From positions 1-8,642 of the forward strand of contig NZUD01000007.1 of assembly GCA_002697005.1 (NCBI GenBank): a DNA stretch of 8,642 bases. Direction: 5' to 3'. Each line of letters begins with the position of its first letter. The stretch's first letter is position 1. Source of the stretch: Chloroflexota bacterium. Lineage in GTDB: Bacteria > Chloroflexota > Dehalococcoidia > UBA3495. The notes under the pieces are model-generated. The model was not told the DNA's origin. It saw only the letters and a program-made list of their open reading frames with translations, and did not search any database. The position numbers and the translations under genes are program-made. This document shows positions 1-6,653 of the stretch, in pieces.

Positions 1-215
<215 letters not shown>

Positions 216-259
216 CTATTGCTTATTTAGAGCCCAAAATCTGCTAACAAAACGTGTTC

Positions 260-398
260 TTAGGCCAGACATCATATGCCGAATATTTTTAACATAATTT
301 GCGATATGGCAATCGTCGCATTCAAAAACCGGTAGTGGTAAATCCATGTCAGTTTTACTCTGGTTTTGGTCGTTCTGTCTTTAGGCAGGGCATCATAT
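260..398. repeat. Imperfect 18-base direct repeat (260-277 and 381-398)
   Basis: The two copies are TTAGGCCAGACATCATAT at 260-277 and TTAGGCAGGGCATCATAT at 381-398. They match at 15 of 18 positions in the same orientation, 121 bases apart. One copy lies immediately past the stop codon of the monooxygenase gene (404-406, minus strand). The other lies in the spacer before the GMC gene. On the minus strand each reads ATATGATG followed by a pyrimidine/G-rich stretch. No transposase or other mobile signature accompanies them. They may be a small duplication or a pair of protein-binding sites. Confidence 0.45.
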
Positions 399-403
399 AT
401 ACC

Positions 404-1456
404 TTATCCATCTGAGGTTGAAAATGCCCGACTGGGGACCTTGCGTCTCAACGTAGGAGCAATATCGCTCTGAAATAATTCCAGTGTGGCACGGTGTTGA
501 ACCGGAGTCAGGCCGATTCCGTCGCAATTCAACGCGAGGACTTCGTGGCCCATATGCTCATGGTATCGAAGTACTTTATCCACGATCTGTTGAGGGCTCC
601 CAATCAATGCCGAACCCCGCTCAATCGCGTCTTCCAAAGAGTGAAACACCTGAGGTATACCCTGCCGCTGGAAGGCTTCTTGTCGGGCTTGGAAAACTGG
701 TCTATAGGTCTCCTTGGCATCTTGGGAATTTTTGGCCGCGTAATAACCAGCCGAACCGGCCCCGACTAGAGCGTCTTCTGGAGCTCGGCCATGGTGTGCC
801 CAACGTTCCCTGTAGTGGCTGACCAATTCGGCGTAGCGTTCGATAGGGTTAGTGACGTTTGCTGAGAATAACGGATCACCCCATTTAGCAGCCAATTCAA
901 CAGACGCCTCGCTGGTAGCGCTGCCGTGCCAGATTCGGATAGGCTGTTGCAGCGGGCGTGGCCAGGTTTCAGCTTCATCCAAAGGAGGACGGAACTGACC
1001 AGACCAGGTTACTTTGTCTTCTCGCCACAACTGGCGAAAAAGCTCATATCCCTCACGATTCCGCTCCCATTGGTCCTCGGTAGTTACGTGAAACAACTCC
1101 GCTTGTGCAGTGCCGTTTCCCTTGCCAATCATCAGATCTAATCGTCCATTGCTGAGATGGTCTAGGGTGGCATAATCCTCGTACGCTCGAACCGGATCTA
1201 ATAGGCTTAGTGTTGTTACGGTGGTGAACAACCTGATGGCCGAAGTGCGGGCGGCTATGTGGCTGAGGATGACTGGCGGAGATGAGGAAAGATAAGGTCG
1301 CTCGTGCCGCTCCCCGACTCCGTAACCGTCGAAGCCTAGCTCTTCAACGAGGGTTGCAGTGTCTACCACAGAACTCAATCTATCCGTAGTAGATTGCTGG
1401 ATTCCGGTTACAGGGTCTGGAGCATACGGGATTAGAGTCATAGCCAAAAACTTCAT
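404..1456 (-). CDS. LLM-class (luciferase-like) flavin-dependent monooxygenase
   Basis: A 350-residue protein of the bacterial luciferase-like TIM-barrel superfamily. These cytoplasmic enzymes use reduced FMN or F420, often to oxygenate alkanes, ketones, amines or organosulfur compounds. Visible signatures are the N-terminal strand MKFLAMTLIPYAP, ELGFDGYGVGERH at residues 39-51 (corresponding to the luciferase Glu-His-His region), and LLDPVRAYEDYATLDHLSNG at residues 85-104 followed by RLDLMIGKG, the most conserved stretch of the family. GSPQQIVDKVLRYHEHMG near the C-terminus is also typical. Length is normal. The open frame extends upstream to 1525, but I chose the ATG at 1454-1456: family members begin at this strand, and on the minus strand GAGAGG (1463-1468) lies 6 bases before it. 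A stronger AAGGAG further upstream is 18 bases away and serves no in-frame ATG. The stop is TAA at 404-406. FMN versus F420 use and the substrate cannot be decided from sequence. Confidence 0.92.
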   Translation of the reverse strand: MKFLAMTLIPYAPDPVTGIQQSTTDRLSSVVDTATLVEELGFDGYGVGERHERPYLSSSPPVILSHIAARTSAIRLFTTVTTLSLLDPVRAYEDYATLDHLSNGRLDLMIGKGNGTAQAELFHVTTEDQWERNREGYELFRQLWREDKVTWSGQFRPPLDEAETWPRPLQQPIRIWHGSATSEASVELAAKWGDPLFSANVTNPIERYAELVSHYRERWAHHGRAPEDALVGAGSAGYYAAKNSQDAKETYRPVFQARQEAFQRQGIPQVFHSLEDAIERGSALIGSPQQIVDKVLRYHEHMGHEVLALNCDGIGLTPVQHRATLELFQSDIAPTLRRKVPSRAFSTSDG

Positions 1457-1962
1457 CGTAGGCCTCTCATAAATCTCCTTCGTATTCTGCCACATAGGTC
1501 TCGGTATGGGACTAAAGCTGGTCAATTATCTTGCGTGATGAATACCGCGTTTTTTCGCCTAGATTCCAGTAATTAAGAGGTGCTGAATATTACCGATCGT
1601 TCAATAGAGAATCCATCTTACCTACGATTCAGAACTCAGTAAGATTGAGTGCGACAGGGTATAACTGCCGACGTTGGACTTAAAAAGCGCTAGGGGTGAC
1701 CTTGTGTATGTTCTATTCTTATGATGAGAGGGCTGTTTTTAGCGTAGGAGACTAGGCGCCTACCGTCTTCGCGGCTAACATAACGTTCGATTCCAATCAA
1801 AATTGCCTGGCGTCACCAGATGCCAAACGACAGATCTCATACTACGTGGTGTATTTTGTCGCTGGCATTGATAAACCTTGTTACAAATTAATCCTAGACA
1901 TTTCCTGACGGGTACGCTTGTTCATTAAGGACCACCGCAAGTCATCTCGCATACATTCACGT
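1457..1962. other. 506-base intergenic region, no gene seen
   Basis: This lies between the 3' end of MFS transporter 1 and the 5' end of the monooxygenase gene, both on the minus strand. I find no open frame with a family signature on either strand. It holds a short hairpin at 1808-1825 (TGGCGTC, loop ACCA, GATGCCA; seven pairs on the plus strand including one G-U), a 10-base palindrome TAGGCGCCTA at 1753-1762, and an ACTCA-N7-TGAGT inverted repeat at 1634-1650. The 1808-1825 hairpin, read on the minus strand, has one A-C mismatch. It is followed shortly by TTTTG, so it could be a weak terminator for the transporter gene about 140 bases upstream. The monooxygenase promoter should lie here, but I see no convincing -35/-10 pair. 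Confidence 0.6.
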
Positions 1963-3183
1963 CTACGAGTCATTACCAGAACGCAACGGATATAGCCCTG
2001 CAGCCAACACTCCAGATGAGGTTAATAGACATATCGTTAACAACCCTGTCTCTAATGATCCGGTTGATTGCGCCACCAACCCTACCAAAGTGGGCCCAGC
2101 CGCAAATCCTAACGCGGAGAACGTAACTACCAAGGACGATATTACCGCGACCTCACGTGGGCTTATACCCGGGAATTCGAAAGGAAGAACGTTTATGGCG
2201 GGTGTGAAGACCCATGCTAGACCAAGACCCGTGATTAAAAACATCAGGACAACAGGATCGCCAGAAAGAATGATCCCTACGCCGAAGAGCGCGTTAAAGA
2301 AAGCGGGAATCCCAAGAAGGAGTTTTCTGTTGGGTATCTTCTCTGCTAAAAACCCTCCTAGCAGCGCAGTAGGGATGAGAGCGTAGTATAGAAACCCTAA
2401 CAAGGGACCGCCTACAATCAGTGGGACCTCCCGTTGTTCGAGCCAGAACGTCGGAAGGAAAGTCACTAGCGATGTCCATGTTGCTGAAAGAAAGAACATC
2501 ACCACCGCGATAAGCCAGCTTTGAGGGTAGTGGGATAGCGCCCGGAGAGGTGTGCCTTCTTGTTCCTCAAGCCGACTTTGGAAATCTTCTACCGGTGCTT
2601 TATCCTCTTTGGCAATCAATAACCACACTGATGTTTGTAAGATGAACATCCCGCCAAGAATCATATATGCCAGCCGCCAACTCCCAAGTTCTGTGATAAT
2701 TATTGCGCTGGTGCTTACGGCTAGGGCAAGCATCAAACTGTGTTGGGAAAGCCCAACGGAATTTATCTGCGCAAATTGGCGGGGAATTGCCCATTGCTGG
2801 AGCAATAGTGTGCGTGCCGGAACCGTCATAACATGACATCCGACAAACGCAAACCTAGCTAATAGTAAGATTGGAAACCCATTAGCGAAGGCTTGAGCAA
2901 ATAAGAAAGGTATGCTCAAGAATAACGACAGTGAAACTACCAAAACAGGTCGAAATTTTGAAAACCAAACACCGAATGGCAGCGATGCTACGGCAGCCGT
3001 AACCCACCAAACTCCTTGAAGGAGCCCTGCTTCCAACGGCGAGATGTCTAGATCCTCACGGATAAATGGCAGGAAAAGTCCAAAGGTGTAGGAAATCAGG
3101 ATTACGCTGCTACCTTGCGCTCGAAAGAGCAACAATACGGCCCAACCACGGAAGGTCGTAGTTTCTAATTCTCGACTAACTAT
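1963..3183 (-). CDS. MFS transporter 1 (apparent ATA start)
   Basis: A major facilitator superfamily carrier of the inner membrane, about 406 residues from the proposed start. About twelve hydrophobic segments can be picked out, in two halves separated by a charged loop (IAKEDKAPVEDFQSRLEEQE). The first half opens with FRGWAV and a long TM1, then FGLFLPFIREDLDIS and a degenerate motif A (GVWFSKFRP, lacking the usual Asp). The second half has a clearer motif-A-like loop, GGFLAEKIPNRK. Start choice: the first conventional codon is TTG at 3133-3135, but that cuts into TM1 and has no Shine-Dalgarno. The frame stays open to a TGA at 3196-3198. A GGAGG (3189-3193) lies 5 bases before an in-frame ATA at 3181-3183, giving an N-terminus IVSRELETTTFRGWAV that suits an MFS protein. 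The ATA may be a true rare start, a mutated ATG or a sequencing error. The stop is TAG at 1963-1965. Substrate unknown; it faces the amidase gene across a divergent control region. Confidence 0.85.
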   Translation of the reverse strand: MVSRELETTTFRGWAVLLLFRAQGSSVILISYTFGLFLPFIREDLDISPLEAGLLQGVWWVTAAVASLPFGVWFSKFRPVLVVSLSLFLSIPFLFAQAFANGFPILLLARFAFVGCHVMTVPARTLLLQQWAIPRQFAQINSVGLSQHSLMLALAVSTSAIIITELGSWRLAYMILGGMFILQTSVWLLIAKEDKAPVEDFQSRLEEQEGTPLRALSHYPQSWLIAVVMFFLSATWTSLVTFLPTFWLEQREVPLIVGGPLLGFLYYALIPTALLGGFLAEKIPNRKLLLGIPAFFNALFGVGIILSGDPVVLMFLITGLGLAWVFTPAINVLPFEFPGISPREVAVISSLVVTFSALGFAAGPTLVGLVAQSTGSLETGLLTICLLTSSGVLAAGLYPLRSGNDS

Positions 3184-3188
3184 CTCGA

Positions 3189-3193
3189 CCTCC
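3189..3193 (-). promoter_or_regulatory. Shine-Dalgarno of MFS transporter 1
   Basis: On the minus strand GGAGG is followed by TCGAG and then the in-frame ATA at 3181-3183. It is the only strong ribosome-binding sequence near the gene and lies 53 bases upstream of the first conventional start (TTG, 3133-3135), too far to serve it. It is the main evidence for the upstream start. Confidence 0.55.
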
Positions 3194-3405
3194 GGTCAAG
3201 AAAACCCAAGAATGAGGTGAGTCTGCACCAGTATGAATCTCTTGTTGGAGATGGCTCTTTAAAGGCTTGCACCATAATCTGGATTAACTTGTACTACTTT
3301 GTTTCACCAAGGCGGTAAATTTTCTTTGTTAACACCCCAGATGGGACGCTATGAGGAATTGAGTTCCAGTGACGATGAGATGTGCTCAAAGGACGTATTC
3401 CATCA

Positions 3406-3411
3406 TATAAT
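3406..3411 (+). promoter_or_regulatory. Possible -10 element for the amidase gene
   Basis: A perfect TATAAT lies 97 bases before the amidase ATG. The hexamer 17 bases upstream is TGCTCA, a poor match to TTGACA, and there is no extended -10 TG. This is a candidate only. Confidence 0.25.
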
Positions 3412-3496
3412 TCTGGTGTTATCTCGTAGCCTAAATTGCAGTTAATCAGTAATATTCCTACCTTACCAGAATGACCTCTGTCTGATTCACACAATC

Positions 3497-3502
3497 GGGG
3501 AG
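3497..3502 (+). promoter_or_regulatory. Ribosome binding site of the amidase
   Basis: GGGGAG stands 5 bases (TTGAT) before the ATG at 3508-3510, confirming that start. Confidence 0.6.
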
Positions 3503-3507
3503 TTGAT

Positions 3508-4920
3508 ATGAACAAGGAAAGTATTCCGTTTTTGACGGTGACCGAGTTGTCCGAGGTGATTCGGGAGAAAGAGGTTTCACCAGTGGAGGTGACTGAGGCT
3601 TATCTTGAACGCATCGACGCCCTTAACTTCAAGTTCAATTCTTACCTGACCGTCTGTCGAAACGAGGCATTAGATGCGGCTCGAGACGCAGAAAGAGCAA
3701 TCGCACAAGGCAACTATTTAGGCCCAATGCACGGTGTCCCCGTGGCGGTGAAAGATCAAATATGGACCAAGGGAATCCGGACCACCGTCGGCTCTCGATT
3801 GATGTCCGAGTTTATCCCTGATGAAGACGCCACTGCCATCTCTAATTTAAAGAAGGCTGGTGCCGTATTGTTGGGCAAGACCAACCTGACCGAGTTTGCC
3901 CTTGGGGCATCGCAGCAGTACGGCCCCAATCGGAATCCCTGGGATCTCAACCGCTTCACCGGAGGGTCCAGCGGTGGATCAGCTTCCGCTACTGCCGCCT
4001 TTCTGTGCGCAACATCATTAGGAGAAGATACAGGTGGGTCTATCCGCCGTCCGGCTGCCTGGTGTGGGTTAGCGGGACTGCGCCCTAGTTGGGGGAGGGT
4101 AAGCCGGTACGGTGTTGCGGCGGGTTCATGGTCCATGGACCAGGTTGGTCCGATATCTCGCACAGTGGAAGATGCCGCTATCACTTTGGGGGCTATCGCC
4201 GGTCATGACACCAAGGACCCATACACCTGGAACGTGCCGGTCCCAGACTACCGAGCAGCCTTGGGAAGAGACATCAGGGGGATGCGCATAGGCGCAATAG
4301 GCGATCTGATTCACAACGACATCACCGATACAGAGGTGCGTGATGCCATATTGAAAGCTGTGGTCGTTTTAGAGGGATTAGGAGCAGAGGTAGAGGAAGT
4401 TTCGCTACCTCTCACAGTCCACGGAGGAACCCTCAGCCAGACACTCATCCACGTCGAATCAGCGATGACTTATCGGGATTGGGTGAAGGGTAGCCTCAAC
4501 GAGTTTGGTCACGGAAACCGTATCGGGCTGCTGACCGGTAGCATCATGCCCAGCAGTTACTATTACAAAGCTCAGAAACTACGTGAACTGACCCGCCGCC
4601 AGGTGCTTGATGCTTTAGAGACCTATGACGTCCTAATACTTCCTACGTCGAAAAGTTGCGCCCCTCTCGGCGAAGGTACTGACCCGAAAATCACGTCCAA
4701 GGAGATGGCCGCCATGCAGGCTCCGGTGATGACCAGACCATTCAATTTGACCGGTGCTCCCGCTATGTCGGTCAACTGCGGCTTCAACTCCGAAGGGCTT
4801 CCGATCGGCCTTCAGATTGGCGGGCGACCATTTGCAGAAGAAACCGTCATGAAAGTGGCCTACGCCTATGAGCAGGCGACTGGATGGCACAATCAAAAAG
4901 CCCAGACTGATACCAAGTGA
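3508..4920 (+). CDS. Amidase-signature (AS) family amidohydrolase
   Basis: A 470-residue enzyme of the amidase-signature family, which hydrolyses or transfers amide nitrogen using a Ser-cisSer-Lys triad. All three residues are visible: Lys82 in GVPVAVKDQ, cis-Ser154 in TGGSSGGSA, and nucleophile Ser178 in EDTGGSIRRPA. The 24-residue gap between the two serines equals that in GatA and fatty acid amide hydrolase. The downstream CGLAGLRPSWGRVSRYGV and the C-terminal block RPFNLTGAPAMSVNCGF are also typical, as is the length. It resembles GatA in layout, but no gatB or gatC is nearby, and AS amidases with other substrates share the same core, so I do not name it gatA. No signal peptide is seen, suggesting a cytoplasmic enzyme. 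Good Shine-Dalgarno at 3497-3502; stop TGA at 4918-4920. It may share a transcript with the DLH gene 236 bases downstream. Substrate (aliphatic amide, aryl amide, urea derivative) is unknown. Confidence 0.94.
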   Translation: MNKESIPFLTVTELSEVIREKEVSPVEVTEAYLERIDALNFKFNSYLTVCRNEALDAARDAERAIAQGNYLGPMHGVPVAVKDQIWTKGIRTTVGSRLMSEFIPDEDATAISNLKKAGAVLLGKTNLTEFALGASQQYGPNRNPWDLNRFTGGSSGGSASATAAFLCATSLGEDTGGSIRRPAAWCGLAGLRPSWGRVSRYGVAAGSWSMDQVGPISRTVEDAAITLGAIAGHDTKDPYTWNVPVPDYRAALGRDIRGMRIGAIGDLIHNDITDTEVRDAILKAVVVLEGLGAEVEEVSLPLTVHGGTLSQTLIHVESAMTYRDWVKGSLNEFGHGNRIGLLTGSIMPSSYYYKAQKLRELTRRQVLDALETYDVLILPTSKSCAPLGEGTDPKITSKEMAAMQAPVMTRPFNLTGAPAMSVNCGFNSEGLPIGLQIGGRPFAEETVMKVAYAYEQATGWHNQKAQTDTK

Positions 4921-5007
4921 TAGCCTTATATACTTAAGAATATTCGATTGCGGAAGCGTACCCCTACTACTACGACATTTTTAGGGCGTCCGGGGATCGA
5001 TCATCAG

Positions 5008-5033
5008 GTAAATCTACCACCATGGAGATTTAC
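5008..5033 (+). other. Strong hairpin between the amidase and DLH genes
   Basis: The left arm GTAAATCT, an unpaired A, then CC pairs with the right arm GGAGATTTAC around a 5-base loop ACCAT. This gives ten base pairs with one bulge. The first eight pairs are a perfect inverted repeat (5008-5015 with 5026-5033). It is followed by TAAAACAG, not a T-run, so it does not look like a simple Rho-independent terminator. It lies 88 bases after the amidase stop and 123 bases before the DLH start. It could be an operator, a processing or stability element, or an attenuator. Confidence 0.5.
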
Positions 5034-5073
5034 TAAAACAGAAAGACCCAACTTGTGATGGTGACGGTTAACT

Positions 5074-5100
5074 AAGGCCTTTGCTTGAGGCCAGCGCCTT
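5074..5100 (+). other. Competing short hairpins in the DLH leader
   Basis: GGCCT (5076-5080) can pair with AGGCC (5088-5092), or AAGGC (5074-5078) can pair with GCCTT (5096-5100). The two pairings exclude each other. They sit 57 bases before the DLH start. The stems are only five pairs, so this may be chance. Confidence 0.2.
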
Positions 5101-5146
5101 GCGGCTCCTGTAAATGCCGCTGTTGAACTGATATTTGGTTGCTGTT

Positions 5147-5152
5147 GAGGAG
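5147..5152 (+). promoter_or_regulatory. Ribosome binding site of the DLH-family gene
   Basis: GAGGAG followed by AGAG precedes the ATG at 5157-5159. The frame is open a little further up to a TTG at 5139, but that would place this site inside the gene, so the ATG is preferred. Confidence 0.65.
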
Positions 5153-5156
5153 AGAG

Positions 5157-5897
5157 ATGGTTACAACCTTCGCGAACTTGAAATCGGACATGACGCAGTA
5201 TTCCGGGTCGGATGGCACTCAGATCGATGCCTCCCTGAGCCAGCCGGCGGCCGCTGGAAACTATCCGGGAGTGATCGTCACGATGGAAGGCATGGGGCTT
5301 GAAGAACACATGAAAGACTTGTGCCGAAGGTTTGCGGAACAAGGCTATATAGCAATCGCTCCTGACCTGTACACTCGAGAGGGCCGCCCGTCGCCCGACA
5401 AAGTGTTGGAAACCCTTTTCTCGGTCCCCGATTCACAGACCATGGGAGACCTAGAGGGCGCAGCTCTTTTTCTGAAGAACAACTCCCATGCCAACGGCAA
5501 AGTGGGAATTATAGGCTTCTGTTCCGGTGGGCGGTTTACGCTCATGTTCGCTTGTATCAGTAAAAATGTGGATGCCGCAGTGGATTCTGCTGGGGGGCAT
5601 ATCATTCCGGACGACGGGCCGACCGAGGCACGCCCGGTGGCCGCGATTGACATGGTGGCCAACCTGTCATGCCCGTTACTGGCCCTTTTTGGGGAAGAAG
5701 ACGCGAATCCATCTCCAGAACACGCTGCCCGGCTGCGGGAAGAGCTGGACAAACACCAGAAGACTTACGAGTTTCAGATGTACGCCGATGCCGGTCACGC
5801 CTTCTTCGCGGATTACCGGCCGACCTATCGTGCAGGCCCTGCTCAAGATATGTGGCATCGGGTTCTCTTATTCTACGAGAAGCACTTGAAAGGCTAA
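5157..5897 (+). CDS. Dienelactone hydrolase family protein
   Basis: A 246-residue alpha/beta hydrolase of the dienelactone hydrolase (DLH) family, the length usual for the group. The Cys-Asp-His triad is complete: Cys122 in IIGFCSGGR, Asp182 in LFGEEDANPS and His214 in YADAGHAFF. Glu44 in VTMEGMGLEEH matches the conserved Glu that gates the cysteine in Pseudomonas DLH. QGYIAIAPDLYTREG (residues 62-76) is another family hallmark. Members hydrolyse dienelactones in chlorocatechol breakdown, but many act on other esters or lactones, and no catechol dioxygenase or maleylacetate reductase is in the window. I therefore give no gene symbol. No signal peptide, so cytoplasmic. The start ATG has GAGGAG 4 bases upstream; the stop is TAA at 5895-5897. 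It follows the amidase on the same strand after 236 bases that contain hairpins, so co-transcription is possible but unproven. Confidence 0.93.
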   Translation: MVTTFANLKSDMTQYSGSDGTQIDASLSQPAAAGNYPGVIVTMEGMGLEEHMKDLCRRFAEQGYIAIAPDLYTREGRPSPDKVLETLFSVPDSQTMGDLEGAALFLKNNSHANGKVGIIGFCSGGRFTLMFACISKNVDAAVDSAGGHIIPDDGPTEARPVAAIDMVANLSCPLLALFGEEDANPSPEHAARLREELDKHQKTYEFQMYADAGHAFFADYRPTYRAGPAQDMWHRVLLFYEKHLKG

Positions 5898-6653
5898 GGC
5901 AAAGGAGGTTTTCGGAGGCGCAGATGCTGACGTGCCGGAGAAACGCTTGACGCGTTTATAAGGTTTATACGTATGGTTGCTTTTGCTGGGTTAAACCCGC
6001 AGGCGTTAGAGAAAAGTGACCGAAAATCCGTAGGCAAGGTAGCCGTCATGGGCTGAAACCCTGTCATCTCCAATCTGTTGGAATGCCCAGATTGTGTCGA
6101 GCCAATCTCAGTAACTGGGGCGTACAAGTTGCTAGGAGCAGAGAGAAGGCCTTCCCTTTTTTGCGATGACACAGGACTATTAGGTATTGGTTGGGGCAGA
6201 GGAAAATAACTCAGAACTTGAACATCGCTGAGAATCAACTCTAGCTTTGGTTCGACTCCCATTAACTCCGCCGTGTTTACCCATGAAATAGACCTAGACT
6301 GCTTTGGTTAAAATGTCTCCCGCTAACTTCACTGATCGTCAAGACAAAACTCCATGGCACGCGCCCCAATGATAGTTACTTCGGTAATGTCCTTCCAGCG
6401 ATAGGCCAGTTCGTTCGGTTCTTGAGATAGTATACGAACGGAGTTTTTGGCATATATAGAAAGCACGTTCAAACGAACGCGATTAGACTTGTCCTAGCCG
6501 TTTAGTCGTAAACAAATCTCACGAGAAGTTCTTCTTTGGTTTTCTCGATTAATCCAAATGCAGGCAGGTTTCCGAGTTTGGTACAAATACAAAATTGCGC
6601 TATTTATCTTTGATGTCACTAGTATTGCTGTTTCGGAAGAGGTTATCCGCGTA
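5898..6653. other. 756-base intergenic region with several hairpins, no clear gene
   Basis: No open frame here shows a family signature. Features seen in order: AAAGGAGG (5901-5908) and GGAGG (5914-5918), the latter 5 bases before an 8-codon frame (ATG 5924, TGA 5948-5950). Next is a stem AAACGC-TTGAC-GCGTTT at 5941-5957, a weak terminator candidate without a T-run. Then come CTGGGTT-A-AACCC-G-CAG at 5986-6002, GGG-CTGAAA-CCC in the stretch just before 6061, and CAATCTG-N10-CAGATTG at 6071-6094. A T6 run follows the palindrome GAAGGCCTTC (6145-6154). GTTCG/CGAAC half-sites occupy 6412-6479. A 122-codon minus-strand frame (5894-6262) matches no family known to me. The promoter of MFS transporter 2 should lie in the right half; the frame of that gene is open from 6558, but the first 32 codons look non-coding. 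Confidence 0.5.
6412..6479. promoter_or_regulatory. Candidate operator: cluster of GTTCG/CGAAC half-sites before MFS transporter 2
   Basis: CGTTCG at 6412-6417 and CGAACG at 6435-6440 form one inverted pair with 17 bases between. CGTTC at 6466-6470 and GAACG at 6475-6479 form a second with 4 bases between. A TATATA run (6453-6458) lies between the two pairs. The cluster ends 174 bases before the chosen start of the transporter. No regulator gene is in the window. Confidence 0.35.

Larger units (their letters stand above)
3184..3507. promoter_or_regulatory. Divergent control region between MFS transporter 1 and the amidase
   Basis: These 324 bases must drive the transporter leftward and the amidase rightward. 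Visible elements are an inverted repeat ATCTC-N6-GAGAT at 3237-3252, flanked by two direct copies of TGCACCA at 3224-3230 and 3268-3274 (44 bases apart). There is also a TATAAT hexamer at 3406-3411 on the plus strand. A short minus-strand open frame (3294-3515) crosses the amidase start and has no recognisable family, so I do not treat it as a gene. Confidence 0.5.

Noticed and set aside
484..1141. Plus-strand open frames opposite the monooxygenase gene
   Set aside because: They are antisense shadows of a gene with clear family motifs and carry no signatures of their own.
3294..3515. 73-codon minus-strand frame overlapping the amidase start
   Set aside because: It crosses the amidase ribosome site and start, has no family signature, and fills a divergent promoter region.
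3508..4920. Calling the amidase GatA (Glu-tRNA amidotransferase subunit A)
   Set aside because: The triad is shared by the whole amidase-signature family, and no gatB or gatC is adjacent.
6015..6073. tRNA-like stretch with a GGG-CTGAAA-CCC arm and a CATCTCCA tail
   Set aside because: The loop is not a proper T-loop, the T-stem relies on wobbles, and no GGAGATG acceptor arm exists within tRNA distance.
6145..6162. Rho-independent terminator at GAAGGCCTTC followed by TTTTTT
   Set aside because: The palindrome has no room for a loop beyond a three-pair stem, so it is unlikely to terminate.
5894..6262. 122-codon minus-strand open frame in the spacer after the DLH gene
   Set aside because: No recognisable family, odd composition rich in Ser, Pro and Leu, and a ribosome site (GGAG) only 3-4 bases from the ATG. 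It also overlaps the hairpin cluster. A chance frame seems more likely, though it is not excluded.
6249..6275. Sequence GGTTCGACTCCC resembling a tRNA or tmRNA T-arm and 3' end
   Set aside because: The flanking bases do not form a five-pair T-stem, no acceptor partner is found upstream, and there is no CCA end or anticodon arm.
6466..6479. LexA/SOS box before MFS transporter 2
   Set aside because: The half-sites are in the order GTTC-N4-GAAC, the reverse of the Gram-positive GAAC-N4-GTTC box, and the gene is not an SOS type.
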